From the NCBI GenBank assembly GCA_012839745.1, contig DUMS01000086.1, positions 62,001 to 126,000 on the forward strand: DNA of 64,000 bases. Reading direction: 5' to 3'. Position numbers and translations under genes: made by a program. The notes beneath the pieces are model-generated. The model searched no databases. It was not told where the DNA came from and worked only from the letters and a program-made list of their open reading frames with translations. The stretch's first letter is position 1; every line of letters begins with the position of its first letter. This DNA is from Tissierellia bacterium (lineage in GTDB: Bacteria; Bacillota; Clostridia; Tissierellales; Tepidimicrobiaceae). Of this stretch, positions 36,129-44,589 are shown one piece after another.

Positions 36129-37194
36129 TCTTCTCACCTGCCTTTTTTATTGCCCTTCTATTTGCAAGGAAGCTTTTAATCTTGGTCTTGAACCCTGATT
36201 CTCCTGCTATAAACAATATTATAATGGACTGTATAACAGATATGAGCTCTGAAGGAATGCCTGTGGCATTTTCCATAGAAATGGATCCGGTCTTCAGTGC
36301 TCCAAAGAATATGGACATCAAAACTACCCCAATGGGGTTGTTCTTAACTATAAGTGCAATAAGCATTCCATCCCAGGCATATCCTGGTGATATGTGCTGC
36401 AAAAATCTATAATGGACTCCCAGCACTTCAAAGGCCCCGGCTATTCCACATAGTGCACCGGATACCACCATTGCAAATATCATTCTCCTCTTTACATTTA
36501 TTCCGCCATATCTTGAAAAATTGCTGTTTTGTCCAACCATCTTGATTTCATATCCAATGGATGTCCTTTCCAATAGATAGTACATTATAATGGAAATTAC
36601 AGCCACATAGAATATGCTGGTATTTAGTGTTGAAAGCCTTACAAGCCTTGATAGCTGATAGCCTTCTGCTATTATTTCCGTACCTCCCATTTTGCCTATC
36701 TCTGAAGCAAAGGGATAGTTTACAAGATAACTTGTTAAAAGCACCGCCACTGTATTGAGCATTATAGTTACAATTACTTCATCTATGTTGTACCTGACCT
36801 TTAATATGGCAGGGAATAATGCATACAGTCCTCCTGCTATTAAGCTTGCAGCAAGTGCAAGGGGTATACCTACAATGCCCGGCAAATTGACAAACGTAAT
36901 ACCTATAAGTGCTGCTCCAAAAGCTCCCAGATAGAGCTGACCTTCCCCTCCAATGTTGGAAATACCGCTTCTAAAGGATATGCTTGTTGCAAGGCCTGTC
37001 AATACCAAGGGCACTGTTTTTGCAAAAGTTGTGGCAATATTGTATTTGGAGCCAAAGGCACCATTTATAAGTGCAACATATCCCGTAACCGGGTTTCTTC
37101 CGTTAGCTAGCATGATAAATGCCCCAATTATTAGAGAAGCAAGTATTGATAGAAATAATGAAATCAGGTATTCAGCATTTTTAAATTTCTTCAT
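36121..37194 (-). CDS. nucleoside ABC transporter permease (first)
   Basis: A 357-residue BPD_transp_2 permease of the NupP/YufP type. ATTFAKTVPLVLTGLATSISFRSGISNIGGEGQLYLGAFGAA is the family signature and NIDEVIVTIMLNTVAVLLTSYLV follows. The ATG at 37194 has a full AAGGAGGTG site and overlaps the ATPase gene end by 14 bases, showing tight coupling in the transporter operon. Confidence 0.93.
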   Translation of the reverse strand: MKKFKNAEYLISLFLSILASLIIGAFIMLANGRNPVTGYVALINGAFGSKYNIATTFAKTVPLVLTGLATSISFRSGISNIGGEGQLYLGAFGAALIGITFVNLPGIVGIPLALAASLIAGGLYALFPAILKVRYNIDEVIVTIMLNTVAVLLTSYLVNYPFASEIGKMGGTEIIAEGYQLSRLVRLSTLNTSIFYVAVISIIMYYLLERTSIGYEIKMVGQNSNFSRYGGINVKRRMIFAMVVSGALCGIAGAFEVLGVHYRFLQHISPGYAWDGMLIALIVKNNPIGVVLMSIFFGALKTGSISMENATGIPSELISVIQSIIILFIAGESGFKTKIKSFLANRRAIKKAGEKNA

Positions 37195-38737
37195 CCTGTA
37201 CACCTCCTTGTCTCATGCCCTTGCGCTTTCCAGTCATATATAGTCCTATTTCCTTTTTGCTTATTTCCCTGCGCTTAAACTCTCCTGTAATTTCCCCTTC
37301 ATATATAGTAATAATCCTGTCAGACAGCCTAAAAATCTCATCTAAATCTGCAGAAACCAGCAGTATGGCAGCTCCTTCATTCCTCTTTTTAATAATCTCC
37401 TTATGTATGAACTCTATGGCTCCTATATCTACTCCTCTGGTAGGCTGAGCCACTATAAGTATACTGGAATCAAAGGAGAATTCCCTTGCAATGACCATCT
37501 TCTGCATGTTCCCGCCAGAAAGCTTGTCTGCAGTTACATCCTGAGAAGGAGTCCTTACATCAAACTCCTTAATAAGCCTGCTGACCCTCTCTCTAATGGG
37601 CTTTTTGTTCATGTGGATTCCTTTTGTTGCGTAGGGTTCCCTGTTGTGATAGCCCAGAATCATGTTTTCCGTTATAGTTGCCTTTTTTGAAAGCCCCGTT
37701 GCCAATCTGTCTTCAGGTATATGAGATACTCCTAAATTTCTTATTTCCATGGGCTCCTTATTGGTAGCTTCAACTCCCTTTATCATAACTGAACCTTCTT
37801 CTGCCTGCCTTAATCCAGTCAGCACTTCTACAAGTTCAGACTGTCCATTTCCCTCTACTCCTGCTATTCCCAATATCTCTCCGGAGTAAAGGCTGAAGCT
37901 TACACCCTTTAGAGCCATAAGGCCTCTGTTGTCCCTGGCCTTTATGCCTTTAACAGTCAGCACCTCTTCCCTGGGCACCTCTATCCTGTTAAGCTCCTCA
38001 AACAATACTTCCCTTCCTACCATCATTTCAGCAAGTATCTGCTCTGTAGCATCCTTGGTTTTTAAGGTTCCTACCAGCCTTCCCTGCCTCATGACACTCA
38101 CTCTGTCAGATAATGCCAAAACCTCCTGAAGCTTATGGGTTATTATGATTACAGTCTTTCCTAGTTCCTCCACCAGCTTTCTAATGACCTTAAACAGCTC
38201 CTCTGTCTCCTGAGGAGTTAAAACTGCTGTTGGCTCGTCCAATATGATTATATCCGCGCCTTTGTTAAGTACCTTTAAAATCTCAATGCGCTGCTGGATT
38301 CCTACTGAAAGGGACTCAACCTTTGCATTGGGGTCCACCTTCAACCCGTAGGTTTTTGAGAGCTCTTCTGTTATTGAAACTGCCTTCCTGTAGTCCATCA
38401 TAAATCTGTTTTTCCTGGGCTCCACTCCCAGCACTATGTTTTCTGCCACTGTAAAGGAGGGAACAAGCATGAAATGCTGATGGACCATACCTATCCCCAG
38501 TTTTATGGCATCCAGTGGAGTTTTTATGCTTACAGGTTTCCCTTTAAAGTATATCTCCCCACTTGTTGGCTGATACAGCCCATATAGTATTTTCATCAGC
38601 GTTGACTTTCCAGCTCCATTTTCCCCAATAATTGCATGAATTTCACCTTTTTCTATATCCAGGCTGACTCTGTCATTTGCCAATACCCCTGGAAACTGTT
38701 TGGTTATTTCCTTTAGTTCTATTAACTTTTCAGCCAC
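37181..38737 (-). CDS. nucleoside ABC transporter ATP-binding protein (dual cassette)
   Basis: A 518-residue protein with two ABC cassettes, as in NupO/YufO and sugar-type importers. The first has Walker A IGENGAGKST, signature LSVGIQQRIEILK and Walker B IIILDEPTAVLTP. The second has a degenerate Walker A (GVEGNGQSEL), signature LSGGNMQKMVIAREF and Walker B LIVAQPTRGVDIGA, the usual asymmetry. I place the start at the GTG at 38737, with GAGAGGTGAT upstream. It follows the BMP lipoprotein gene after an internal terminator, which would give more binding protein than ATPase. Confidence 0.93.
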   Translation of the reverse strand: MAEKLIELKEITKQFPGVLANDRVSLDIEKGEIHAIIGENGAGKSTLMKILYGLYQPTSGEIYFKGKPVSIKTPLDAIKLGIGMVHQHFMLVPSFTVAENIVLGVEPRKNRFMMDYRKAVSITEELSKTYGLKVDPNAKVESLSVGIQQRIEILKVLNKGADIIILDEPTAVLTPQETEELFKVIRKLVEELGKTVIIITHKLQEVLALSDRVSVMRQGRLVGTLKTKDATEQILAEMMVGREVLFEELNRIEVPREEVLTVKGIKARDNRGLMALKGVSFSLYSGEILGIAGVEGNGQSELVEVLTGLRQAEEGSVMIKGVEATNKEPMEIRNLGVSHIPEDRLATGLSKKATITENMILGYHNREPYATKGIHMNKKPIRERVSRLIKEFDVRTPSQDVTADKLSGGNMQKMVIAREFSFDSSILIVAQPTRGVDIGAIEFIHKEIIKKRNEGAAILLVSADLDEIFRLSDRIITIYEGEITGEFKRREISKKEIGLYMTGKRKGMRQGGVQDEEI

Positions 38738-38768
38738 ATCTATCACCTCTCAAACTGAGAATTATGGA

Positions 38769-38802
38769 AAAATAGAGAAGTAGATTTCTACTTCTCTATT
38801 TT
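38769..38802 (-). terminator. intra-operon terminator between the BMP lipoprotein and ATPase genes
   Basis: AAAATAGAGAAGTAGA and its complement form a 16-bp stem with a 2-base gap, overlapping the end of the lipoprotein gene. The minus strand continues TTTTTCCATAATTC. Partial read-through would explain the usual excess of binding protein. Confidence 0.82.
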
Positions 38803-39824
38803 GCTGTTGGAACTTCTATTTCTCCGCTTATAATCTTTTCCTTTATCTCATCTATTTTTGCTTTCATTTCCTCTGTTGCAAACTGAGGCATGTCATCAGT
38901 ACCGTATCCCAGTCCTACACCATCCTGCTCCAGTCCATAGTATATGACTTTACCCTTTTCAATCTCATTATTCTGGATTTTGATTATTGTCTCATATATT
39001 GACTGGCCTACTCTCTTAATCATGCTTGCAACAATGTGGTCTGGATTTATATAGCGCTGATCGCTGTCTACTCCTATGGCATATTTTCCTAGTTCCTCAG
39101 CAGCTTCAAATACTCCTTCACCTGTCTTGCCTGCTGCATGGAATATAATATCTGCTCCTCCTGAATAAAGGGCTGTTGCAGCTTCCTTACCCTTTGCAGG
39201 GTCTTCAAAGTCTCCAGCATATATTACCCTTACATCCACTTCAGGGTCTATATATTTAGCTCCTGCTTCATAGCCTACATAGAAGTTTCTTATAACTGGC
39301 AGGTCAACTCCGCCAACCATACCAATAATCTTCTCCTCATTGATGCCTTCTATGGATGTTTCAGTTGTAAGCATTGCTGCCAATGCACCTGCCAGGAATG
39401 AACCTTCATTTTCTATATAGCTGATGGTAATCAGGTTATCAATTCCCTCTATGGCATTGTCTACATAGATATAGTATACATCTGGGAACTCTGGTGCAAT
39501 TTCCTGTACTATATCGAAGAATTCAAATCCTACTACTGCTACAATATCAGCGTACTCTGAAGCCTGTACCAGCTGGTCGCTATAAAGTGATGGGTCGTTT
39601 CTGCATTCATATACCTTGAATTCTATTCCTAATTCTTCCTTGGCCTTTTCTACCCCTTCATTGGCTGAATCATAGAAGGAGCGGTCTCCCAATCCGCCAG
39701 CCAATACCAACCCTACCTTTGTACCTTTTCCGTCTTCTGAAGGTGTCTTTTCATTGGAACATCCAGTCAGAAGCACTGCAAAAATAAGAGTCAAAGATAA
39801 AATCAATGCAACTAATCTTTTCAT
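38796..39824 (-). CDS. BMP-family nucleoside-binding lipoprotein
   Basis: A 342-residue secreted lipoprotein: signal KRLVALILSLTLIFAVLLTGC with the lipobox Cys, then a short acidic linker. The mature domain starts KVGLVLAGGLGDRSFYDSANEGVEKA, the standard opening of Bmp/Med-type purine nucleoside receptors, and has GAKYIDPEVDVRVIYAGDFEDP and GVDSDQRYINPDHIVASMIKRV. The start is moved to the ATG at 39824, which follows GGGGGAGG. It leads the transporter operon and probably sets its specificity for nucleosides. Confidence 0.93.
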   Translation of the reverse strand: MKRLVALILSLTLIFAVLLTGCSNEKTPSEDGKGTKVGLVLAGGLGDRSFYDSANEGVEKAKEELGIEFKVYECRNDPSLYSDQLVQASEYADIVAVVGFEFFDIVQEIAPEFPDVYYIYVDNAIEGIDNLITISYIENEGSFLAGALAAMLTTETSIEGINEEKIIGMVGGVDLPVIRNFYVGYEAGAKYIDPEVDVRVIYAGDFEDPAKGKEAATALYSGGADIIFHAAGKTGEGVFEAAEELGKYAIGVDSDQRYINPDHIVASMIKRVGQSIYETIIKIQNNEIEKGKVIYYGLEQDGVGLGYGTDDMPQFATEEMKAKIDEIKEKIISGEIEVPTAK

Positions 39825-39844
39825 ACTTATATCCTCCCCCTTTT

Positions 39845-39957
39845 TTATATTATAGATAAGCAACTTTAATATCAAAGAGACCACAGGTCAGCTCCCTGTA
39901 GAAGCAGGTGACCTTTTTTATTGAGTTAAATTCAAAAGCTGCTTATCTATTATTAAT
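39845..39957 (-). promoter_or_regulatory. structured leader of the nucleoside operon
   Basis: ATAGATAAGCAGCTTT and AAAGTTGCTTATCTAT (minus strand) form a 16-bp stem with one G-U pair, closing about 110 bases that contain a GC-rich hairpin, GGTCA...TGACC with inner CCTG/CAGG. A competing hairpin GACC-TGT-GGTC overlaps it. On the plus strand the inner hairpin is followed by TTTTTT. It matches no riboswitch class I recognise. Confidence 0.55.
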
Positions 39958-39992
39958 ATAATTATTAAAATAAGTGCTTAAAATGAAATCTT

Positions 39993-40679
39993 CTACTCTT
40001 CCCTGCTTATCTTTTCCTCTGCCCTCAAACCTTCAATATCGGTGATGAATATGGAATTATTTGATACATCTATAAGCCCCTTTTCCTTTAAGTACTGCAG
40101 GACTCTGTTTATGCTTCTTGAAGTCACAGCAAACTGTTCACTTAGCTGCTCTTTGTTGATTCTCACTTCCAGGGGCCAATCCTTCTTGCCACTGGAATCT
40201 GCCTCATACAGTAGATAATTGCAGATTCTATACTTAAGGGAATAGAGGGTGTTTTCACCTGCCAGCTTTGACAGCTTATAAAAACTGTCACATAAGGTTC
40301 TAGTTATGTACAGGGAAAAATACAGGTCAGAGCTTATCCACTGCAAAAAATACTTCCTCTTTATTCTTATGGTCTTGGTATCAGTTAAGGCCTCCACAGA
40401 GCATATATATGGCTTGAGATCGAATATTTCCAGCTCTCCGAAATAATCTCCCTTTTTATATATGGATTGGGAATACTTCCTGCCATTTTCAGCTGTCCTT
40501 GATATATTCACATATCCGTCAATTATTATGTAAAAATAATCATGTACCATATCCTGCTGGCAGATAACCTCTCCCCTTTTATAATCCTTTCTCTCCCACC
40601 GCTTCAGTATATCATAGGGGCAATGCTTCAGCATATCCTTTATTAAAGCATTGGACTCAATAATATCTACTATTTCCAT
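39993..40679 (-). CDS. Crp/Fnr-family transcriptional regulator
   Basis: A 228-residue regulator. Residues about 10-130 form a cyclic-nucleotide-binding-type beta barrel (YKRGEVICQQDMVHDYFYIIIDGYVNI, KKGDYFGELEIF), and the C-terminal helix-turn-helix is NKEQLSEQFAVTSRSINRVLQYLKEKGLID. There is no Fnr cysteine cluster. I choose the ATG at 40679 with AAGGAGG upstream. The promoter overlaps two adjacent palindromes, which suggests autoregulation. It may regulate the opine/alanine genes upstream or the nucleoside operon downstream; the effector is unknown. Confidence 0.88.
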   Translation of the reverse strand: MEIVDIIESNALIKDMLKHCPYDILKRWERKDYKRGEVICQQDMVHDYFYIIIDGYVNISRTAENGRKYSQSIYKKGDYFGELEIFDLKPYICSVEALTDTKTIRIKRKYFLQWISSDLYFSLYITRTLCDSFYKLSKLAGENTLYSLKYRICNYLLYEADSSGKKDWPLEVRINKEQLSEQFAVTSRSINRVLQYLKEKGLIDVSNNSIFITDIEGLRAEEKISREE

Positions 40680-40685
40680 GCCTGT

Positions 40686-40737
40686 CCTCCTTTTGATTAT
40701 ATCTGAAAACAACGTTTTCATTAAGGACATCTGTCCT
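40686..40737 (-). promoter_or_regulatory. promoter with two palindromes for the Crp-family gene
   Basis: TATAAT lies at about 40698-40703 on the minus strand. TGAAAAC-AAC-GTTTTCA (40704-40720) fills the spacer side and AGGACA-TC-TGTCCT (40724-40737) lies upstream near -45. AGGACA/TGTCCT half-sites recur at about 40795 and 40858. Confidence 0.6.
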
Positions 40738-40839
40738 GATAAGAGAGTATTTTTAAAATATAATATATATTTTTACTGGAAACAAAAGAAATATGTCCTA
40801 CTGTTACATTATCGTATATAATATTTTATGCTGCCTGAT

Positions 40840-40855
40840 TGGTATAATTATACCA
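40840..40855. promoter_or_regulatory. 16-bp palindrome TGGTATAATTATACCA
   Basis: A perfect palindrome in the 220-base gap between the Crp-family gene and the alanine dehydrogenase terminator. It contains TATAAT on both strands, so it may be a -10 region with overlapping operator. No gene lies in this gap. Confidence 0.4.
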
Positions 40856-40901
40856 TAAGGACAGCATACTTTCACTATGTAGTTGGTGAGGATTGAAAAT
40901 T

Positions 40902-40931
40902 AAAAGAGTCAAGGCTTCCCTTGACTCTTTT
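40902..40931 (-). terminator. terminator after the first alanine dehydrogenase-like gene (GAGTCAAGG type)
   Basis: AAAAGAGTCAAGG-CTTC-CCTTGACTCTTTT, a 13-bp stem, 26 bases past the stop. The same stem core recurs at 42277 and 43420. Confidence 0.88.
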
Positions 40932-40956
40932 TCCCCATTAATACCTCGTGGTTCTA

Positions 40957-42078
40957 TTATTCAAATCTGGATATTGCCTCATATACATCTGTATACTCAA
41001 GACCAAAGGCATCTGCAGTTGGCTTGAAGGTCAGAAGACCTTTTACAAAGTCCAGGCCATGAATCAGGTTCTTGTTTTCCTTTGCAGCTCTTAACCATCC
41101 TTTATTAGCAACTTCTAATATATATGGAATAGTTGCATTAGACAGAGCAATAGATGAGGTATTGGCAACTGCACTGGGCAAATTTGGTATGCACATATGC
41201 CTTATGCCATCAACTACATATATAGGATTATCGTGGGTAGTGTATTGAGACGTTTCAATAGCCCCTCCTGGTTCTGCATCTATATCCACTATTAGCGAAT
41301 TGGGTTTCATGTATTTTAACATGTCCCTTGAGATAATTCTCAATCCCGGGAACCATTTTACTGCATTAATTACTAAATCTGCATCAGATATTGCTTTGAT
41401 GACATTTGCCTTATTGGAATATAGCGTTTTGGCTTCAGGCAGAATATAAGTCTCCACTTCTCTCATTTTCTTAATATTGGTATCCATCAGTGTAACCTTT
41501 GCGCCAAGCCTTACAGCCAGTTTAGCTGCACTTAAACCAACATTTCCTGCCCCAAATATTACTACATTTACGTTTTCAACTCCTGGTGCACCACAGATTA
41601 GTTTCCCATTTCCTCCATTGGTGTTAAATAGATAATATACACCCATTAGTACTCCCATATTACCTGCTATTTCGCTCATTGGAATTAATAGAGGATATTC
41701 TCCATTTTCATCCCTTACATCTTCATAGGCAAAGGCTACTACTTTGCTGTCAAGCAATGCCTTGGTTTGTGGCAGGCGATTGGCTGAGTGGATGTAGGTC
41801 ATGATAATATGATTTTCCTTCAGTAATCCAAACTCCTCTGGCAATATTTCCTTTACTTTAGCTATCAATTCAGCCCTTTCGTATACTTCCTCCATGCTGG
41901 AAACTATTTCTGCACCAGCTTCCTTGTATTCTTCATCTGTAAACCCACCTTTTGCACCTGCATTCGTTTCAACTAGAACTGTATGATTGCATTCCACTAA
42001 TCTTCTTACATTTGTTGGGGTTATAGCTACTCTGTATTCTCCTTCTTTAATCTCTTTAGGTACTCCAACTATCATCAT
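40957..42078 (-). CDS. alanine dehydrogenase family protein (distal paralogue)
   Basis: A 373-residue AlaDH/PNT-family enzyme. The start MIVGVPKEIKEGEYRVAITP, the substrate lysine in KVKEILPEE and the catalytic-region histidine in TYIHSAN are present, as are the NAD motif VVIFGAGNVGLSAAKLAVRLGA, the THDNP loop and LSNATIPYILEVANKGW. It should convert alanine and NAD to pyruvate, ammonia and NADH. I choose the ATG at 42078 (AAAGG upstream). It lies near a second paralogue and an opine-dehydrogenase gene; it may use a modified amino acid, as the related carboxyethylornithine synthase does. Confidence 0.87.
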   Translation of the reverse strand: MMIVGVPKEIKEGEYRVAITPTNVRRLVECNHTVLVETNAGAKGGFTDEEYKEAGAEIVSSMEEVYERAELIAKVKEILPEEFGLLKENHIIMTYIHSANRLPQTKALLDSKVVAFAYEDVRDENGEYPLLIPMSEIAGNMGVLMGVYYLFNTNGGNGKLICGAPGVENVNVVIFGAGNVGLSAAKLAVRLGAKVTLMDTNIKKMREVETYILPEAKTLYSNKANVIKAISDADLVINAVKWFPGLRIISRDMLKYMKPNSLIVDIDAEPGGAIETSQYTTHDNPIYVVDGIRHMCIPNLPSAVANTSSIALSNATIPYILEVANKGWLRAAKENKNLIHGLDFVKGLLTFKPTADAFGLEYTDVYEAISRFE

Positions 42079-42276
42079 TACCATCCTTTCAATTTAATTT
42101 GAACCCCATTTAGGGCAGTTTAGCCTTGTCTATTGCAATTAATCTCCCTATTTTGGAAATGATAGTATACTTGCTAGCTTATAAATCAAATACAATTTGC
42201 TGAATACCATTATGTAGATAAAGAGTTTTAGTGCTTTTAATGGCTAATCATTAGAATCCCTGCAATCCTGTTTTGA

Positions 42277-42309
42277 AAAAAGAGTCAAGATTACCCTTGA
42301 CTCCTTTTT
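42277..42309 (-). terminator. terminator after the opine dehydrogenase-like gene (GAGTCAAG type)
   Basis: GAGTCAAG and CTTGACTC form the core stem around ATTACC, flanked by A- and T-runs. It is 4 bases past the stop codon. Confidence 0.82.
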
Positions 42310-42312
42310 GTA

Positions 42313-43392
42313 TTACAATATTTCTCTAAGCTTTTCTAAATCGTACTTATCCAATCCAAGAGCTTTCAGCGTCCTGTTGCTTGTGCTTCTGTAATCCTTT
42401 TCCATTATTGCAGATACAATGTTAATTATGGAATTCATAACAGGAGTCTCTACTCCAATGTGTTTTGCCAGGTCAGTCATAAATACCAGTCCATATCCAA
42501 CATCTTCATTGAAGTATCTGTAATCCAAACTGGACTGAGCCTTTATCCCTTTAAATCCATTGGCCTCTGAAAATCCTTTGTCGTAAGTGGCTTCCTGCAT
42601 ATAACCCTGTTTAACACCTATTTCAGGATCTCTCATTATTTCTATTCCTAATTTCTTACCTATCTCCAATCTCTCTTCGTCAACAGCTTTCATAAGCCTT
42701 CCTACTGCCTTGGTTACTCCTTCCTCATAGAAGTAGAAATCTCCATTTGTTCTTTCAATTAACGCTGCATTTAACAGGGATACTGAAGGATGAATAACTG
42801 GATTGCCATTTTGTAATGTGGTCTGCAATATGTTTTTAGCAGGAACTAATGATGGATATACATCCTTTGCCAGATTGTATACTTTTTCTGTATATTTGCT
42901 TGGTACAGCTGCAATAAACAATCCGCCTTTTAACTTCAGGAAAACATTAATGCTTCCTGGTTCGGTAACCCTTACTGCATAAGGCAATGTGCTGGTTTCA
43001 GCAATAATATAATCGTCGTCTAATAAGTCTACACCAATGGCATTCTTGAAAATAATGCTTCCACCACATGAGCTTGGACATACTATAACAATTTGTCCTT
43101 TTTCAAGATAAGGTTTAATTGCCTTTCCAAAAGGCTCTGTACTATAGGCTGGCCCTACTACAAATATCAGGTCTGCTCCCTCAACAACAGTTTTCATGTC
43201 ATGTCCTGCATATTTTATACCTGCAAACCCATCCAGCATCCCGGTACTTGTTATCCCGCCTTTTTTACTTATAACCTCTATATTTGTATGAAACTCCTCA
43301 AAGTCAAACATGTACACATCATGACCATGTTGGGCCCAATCAAATGCAACAGCACATCCTCCGCTTCCTGAACCTAATACCGCAATTTTCAT
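42313..43392 (-). CDS. octopine/opine dehydrogenase family protein
   Basis: A 359-residue NAD(P)-linked enzyme. The N-terminal Rossmann motif is KIAVLGSGSGGCAVAFDWAQHGHDV; the C-terminal domain has the family signature NPVIHPSVSLLNAALIE with the catalytic His, then FYFYEEGVTKAVGRLMKAVDEERLEIG. Opine dehydrogenases join or split an amino acid and a 2-oxoacid through a secondary amine. The track start is moved to the ATG at 43392, 7 bases after AGGAGG (another ATG precedes it). It is flanked by alanine dehydrogenase genes and shares orientation with the grdEB genes, so it probably acts on an N-(carboxyalkyl) amino acid. The direction of reaction is unknown. Confidence 0.88.
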   Translation of the reverse strand: MKIAVLGSGSGGCAVAFDWAQHGHDVYMFDFEEFHTNIEVISKKGGITSTGMLDGFAGIKYAGHDMKTVVEGADLIFVVGPAYSTEPFGKAIKPYLEKGQIVIVCPSSCGGSIIFKNAIGVDLLDDDYIIAETSTLPYAVRVTEPGSINVFLKLKGGLFIAAVPSKYTEKVYNLAKDVYPSLVPAKNILQTTLQNGNPVIHPSVSLLNAALIERTNGDFYFYEEGVTKAVGRLMKAVDEERLEIGKKLGIEIMRDPEIGVKQGYMQEATYDKGFSEANGFKGIKAQSSLDYRYFNEDVGYGLVFMTDLAKHIGVETPVMNSIINIVSAIMEKDYRSTSNRTLKALGLDKYDLEKLREIL

Positions 43393-43419
43393 CATAAAAC
43401 CTCCTATAGATTTATTTAT

Positions 43420-43451
43420 AAATGAGTCAAGGAGTAACCCTTGACTCATTT
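43420..43451 (-). terminator. terminator after the proximal alanine dehydrogenase-like gene (GAGTCAAGG type)
   Basis: AAATGAGTCAAGG and CCTTGACTCATTT form a 13-bp stem starting at the stop codon at 43452; its loop AGTAAC resembles that of the terminator at 42277. Confidence 0.85.
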
Positions 43452-44570
43452 TTATATGCCTAATGCTTCTTCTGGAGTTACATATGGCCTGTTTTGCTTT
43501 CTTCCCGTTTCCTCCAGTGTCAGTTTTCCTTCATATGTTGTTAACCCTCGCCTTAAATACTTGTTATCTATCAGTGCCTGCTTTACTCCTTTATCAGCTA
43601 TTTCCAGCAGGTATGGCAAAGTAGCATTGCATAATGTGGTAGTAGCAGTCTGTGAGAAGGCTGATGGTATGTTGTCTACGCAATAATGGGTTACTCCATC
43701 TACTACATATATCGGGTCATCATGGGATGTAGACCTGGTGGTTTCTATTGCTCCGGCATCATCACAGGCTACATCTACAATCAACGCTCCTTTCTTCATA
43801 AGTTTTAACATATCTCTGGTAACTAAATGGTCTTTTCTCCATTTAGGCCATAGTATGCAGTTTATAAGCACATCGGTTCTCTTCAGGCACATTTCTAGAT
43901 TAGCCTTGTTGGAATATAATAGTTCAACATTGGAAGGCAATGATTTTCTAGCCTTTTCAAGCTTTTCAGAACTAATATCCAGTATGGTTACCTTGTTTCC
44001 AAATGCTGCTGCCAATTCTGCTGCAGCTACTCCTGAATTTCCTGCTCCTATTATGGTTATTTCTGGAGTTCTAACTCCGTCAATTCTTGACAATAGTATT
44101 CCATTGCCTCCATGTATCCTCTGGGTAAAATTAAGTGCTGCTATAAATCCTCCTTTTCCTGCTATAACGCTCATAGGTTTCAATAGAGGAAATTCTCCAT
44201 TTTCATCTGTTACATCCTCATAGGCTATTCCAATGGCTTTGCTTTCCAACAGTGCATCTGTCTGCTCCCTATGAGCATTTGAATGAATATAGGTAAATAT
44301 TATCAGGTTTTCCCTCAGGTATTTGAATTCTTCCGGAAATAGCTCCTTTACCTTATATATAAGGTCTGACCTTTTATATAGCTCCTCTGGAGAATCTACT
44401 ATTTCCGCTCCTTGTTCCTCATACTCCCTGTCAGAAAAACCGCTTCCAACACCTGCACCCTTTTCAACCAGTACTTTGTGCCCGTGGGATACAATTTCCT
44501 TTACTCCGCTGGGAGTGCAGGCTACCCTATATTCCAATTTCTTTATTTCCTTGGGTATTCCTATTATCAT
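43452..44570 (-). CDS. alanine dehydrogenase family protein (proximal paralogue)
   Basis: A 372-residue AlaDH/PNT-family enzyme, clearly related to but divergent from the copy at 40957. It has MIIGIPKEIKKLEYRVACTP, the substrate lysine in YKVKELFPEE, the catalytic-region His in FTYIHSNAH, the Rossmann motif ITIIGAGNSGVAAAELAAAFG and VACDDAGAIETTRSTSHDDP. Key residues are kept, but the segment after HGGNG is less like textbook alanine dehydrogenase, so the substrate may be a different or N-substituted amino acid. The ATG has GGAGG upstream and follows nhaC by 19 bases, placing it in the grdE-grdB-nhaC operon. Confidence 0.86.
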   Translation of the reverse strand: MIIGIPKEIKKLEYRVACTPSGVKEIVSHGHKVLVEKGAGVGSGFSDREYEEQGAEIVDSPEELYKRSDLIYKVKELFPEEFKYLRENLIIFTYIHSNAHREQTDALLESKAIGIAYEDVTDENGEFPLLKPMSVIAGKGGFIAALNFTQRIHGGNGILLSRIDGVRTPEITIIGAGNSGVAAAELAAAFGNKVTILDISSEKLEKARKSLPSNVELLYSNKANLEMCLKRTDVLINCILWPKWRKDHLVTRDMLKLMKKGALIVDVACDDAGAIETTRSTSHDDPIYVVDGVTHYCVDNIPSAFSQTATTTLCNATLPYLLEIADKGVKQALIDNKYLRRGLTTYEGKLTLEETGRKQNRPYVTPEEALGI

Positions 44571-44589
44571 TTTAACGCCTCCAAGTTAA

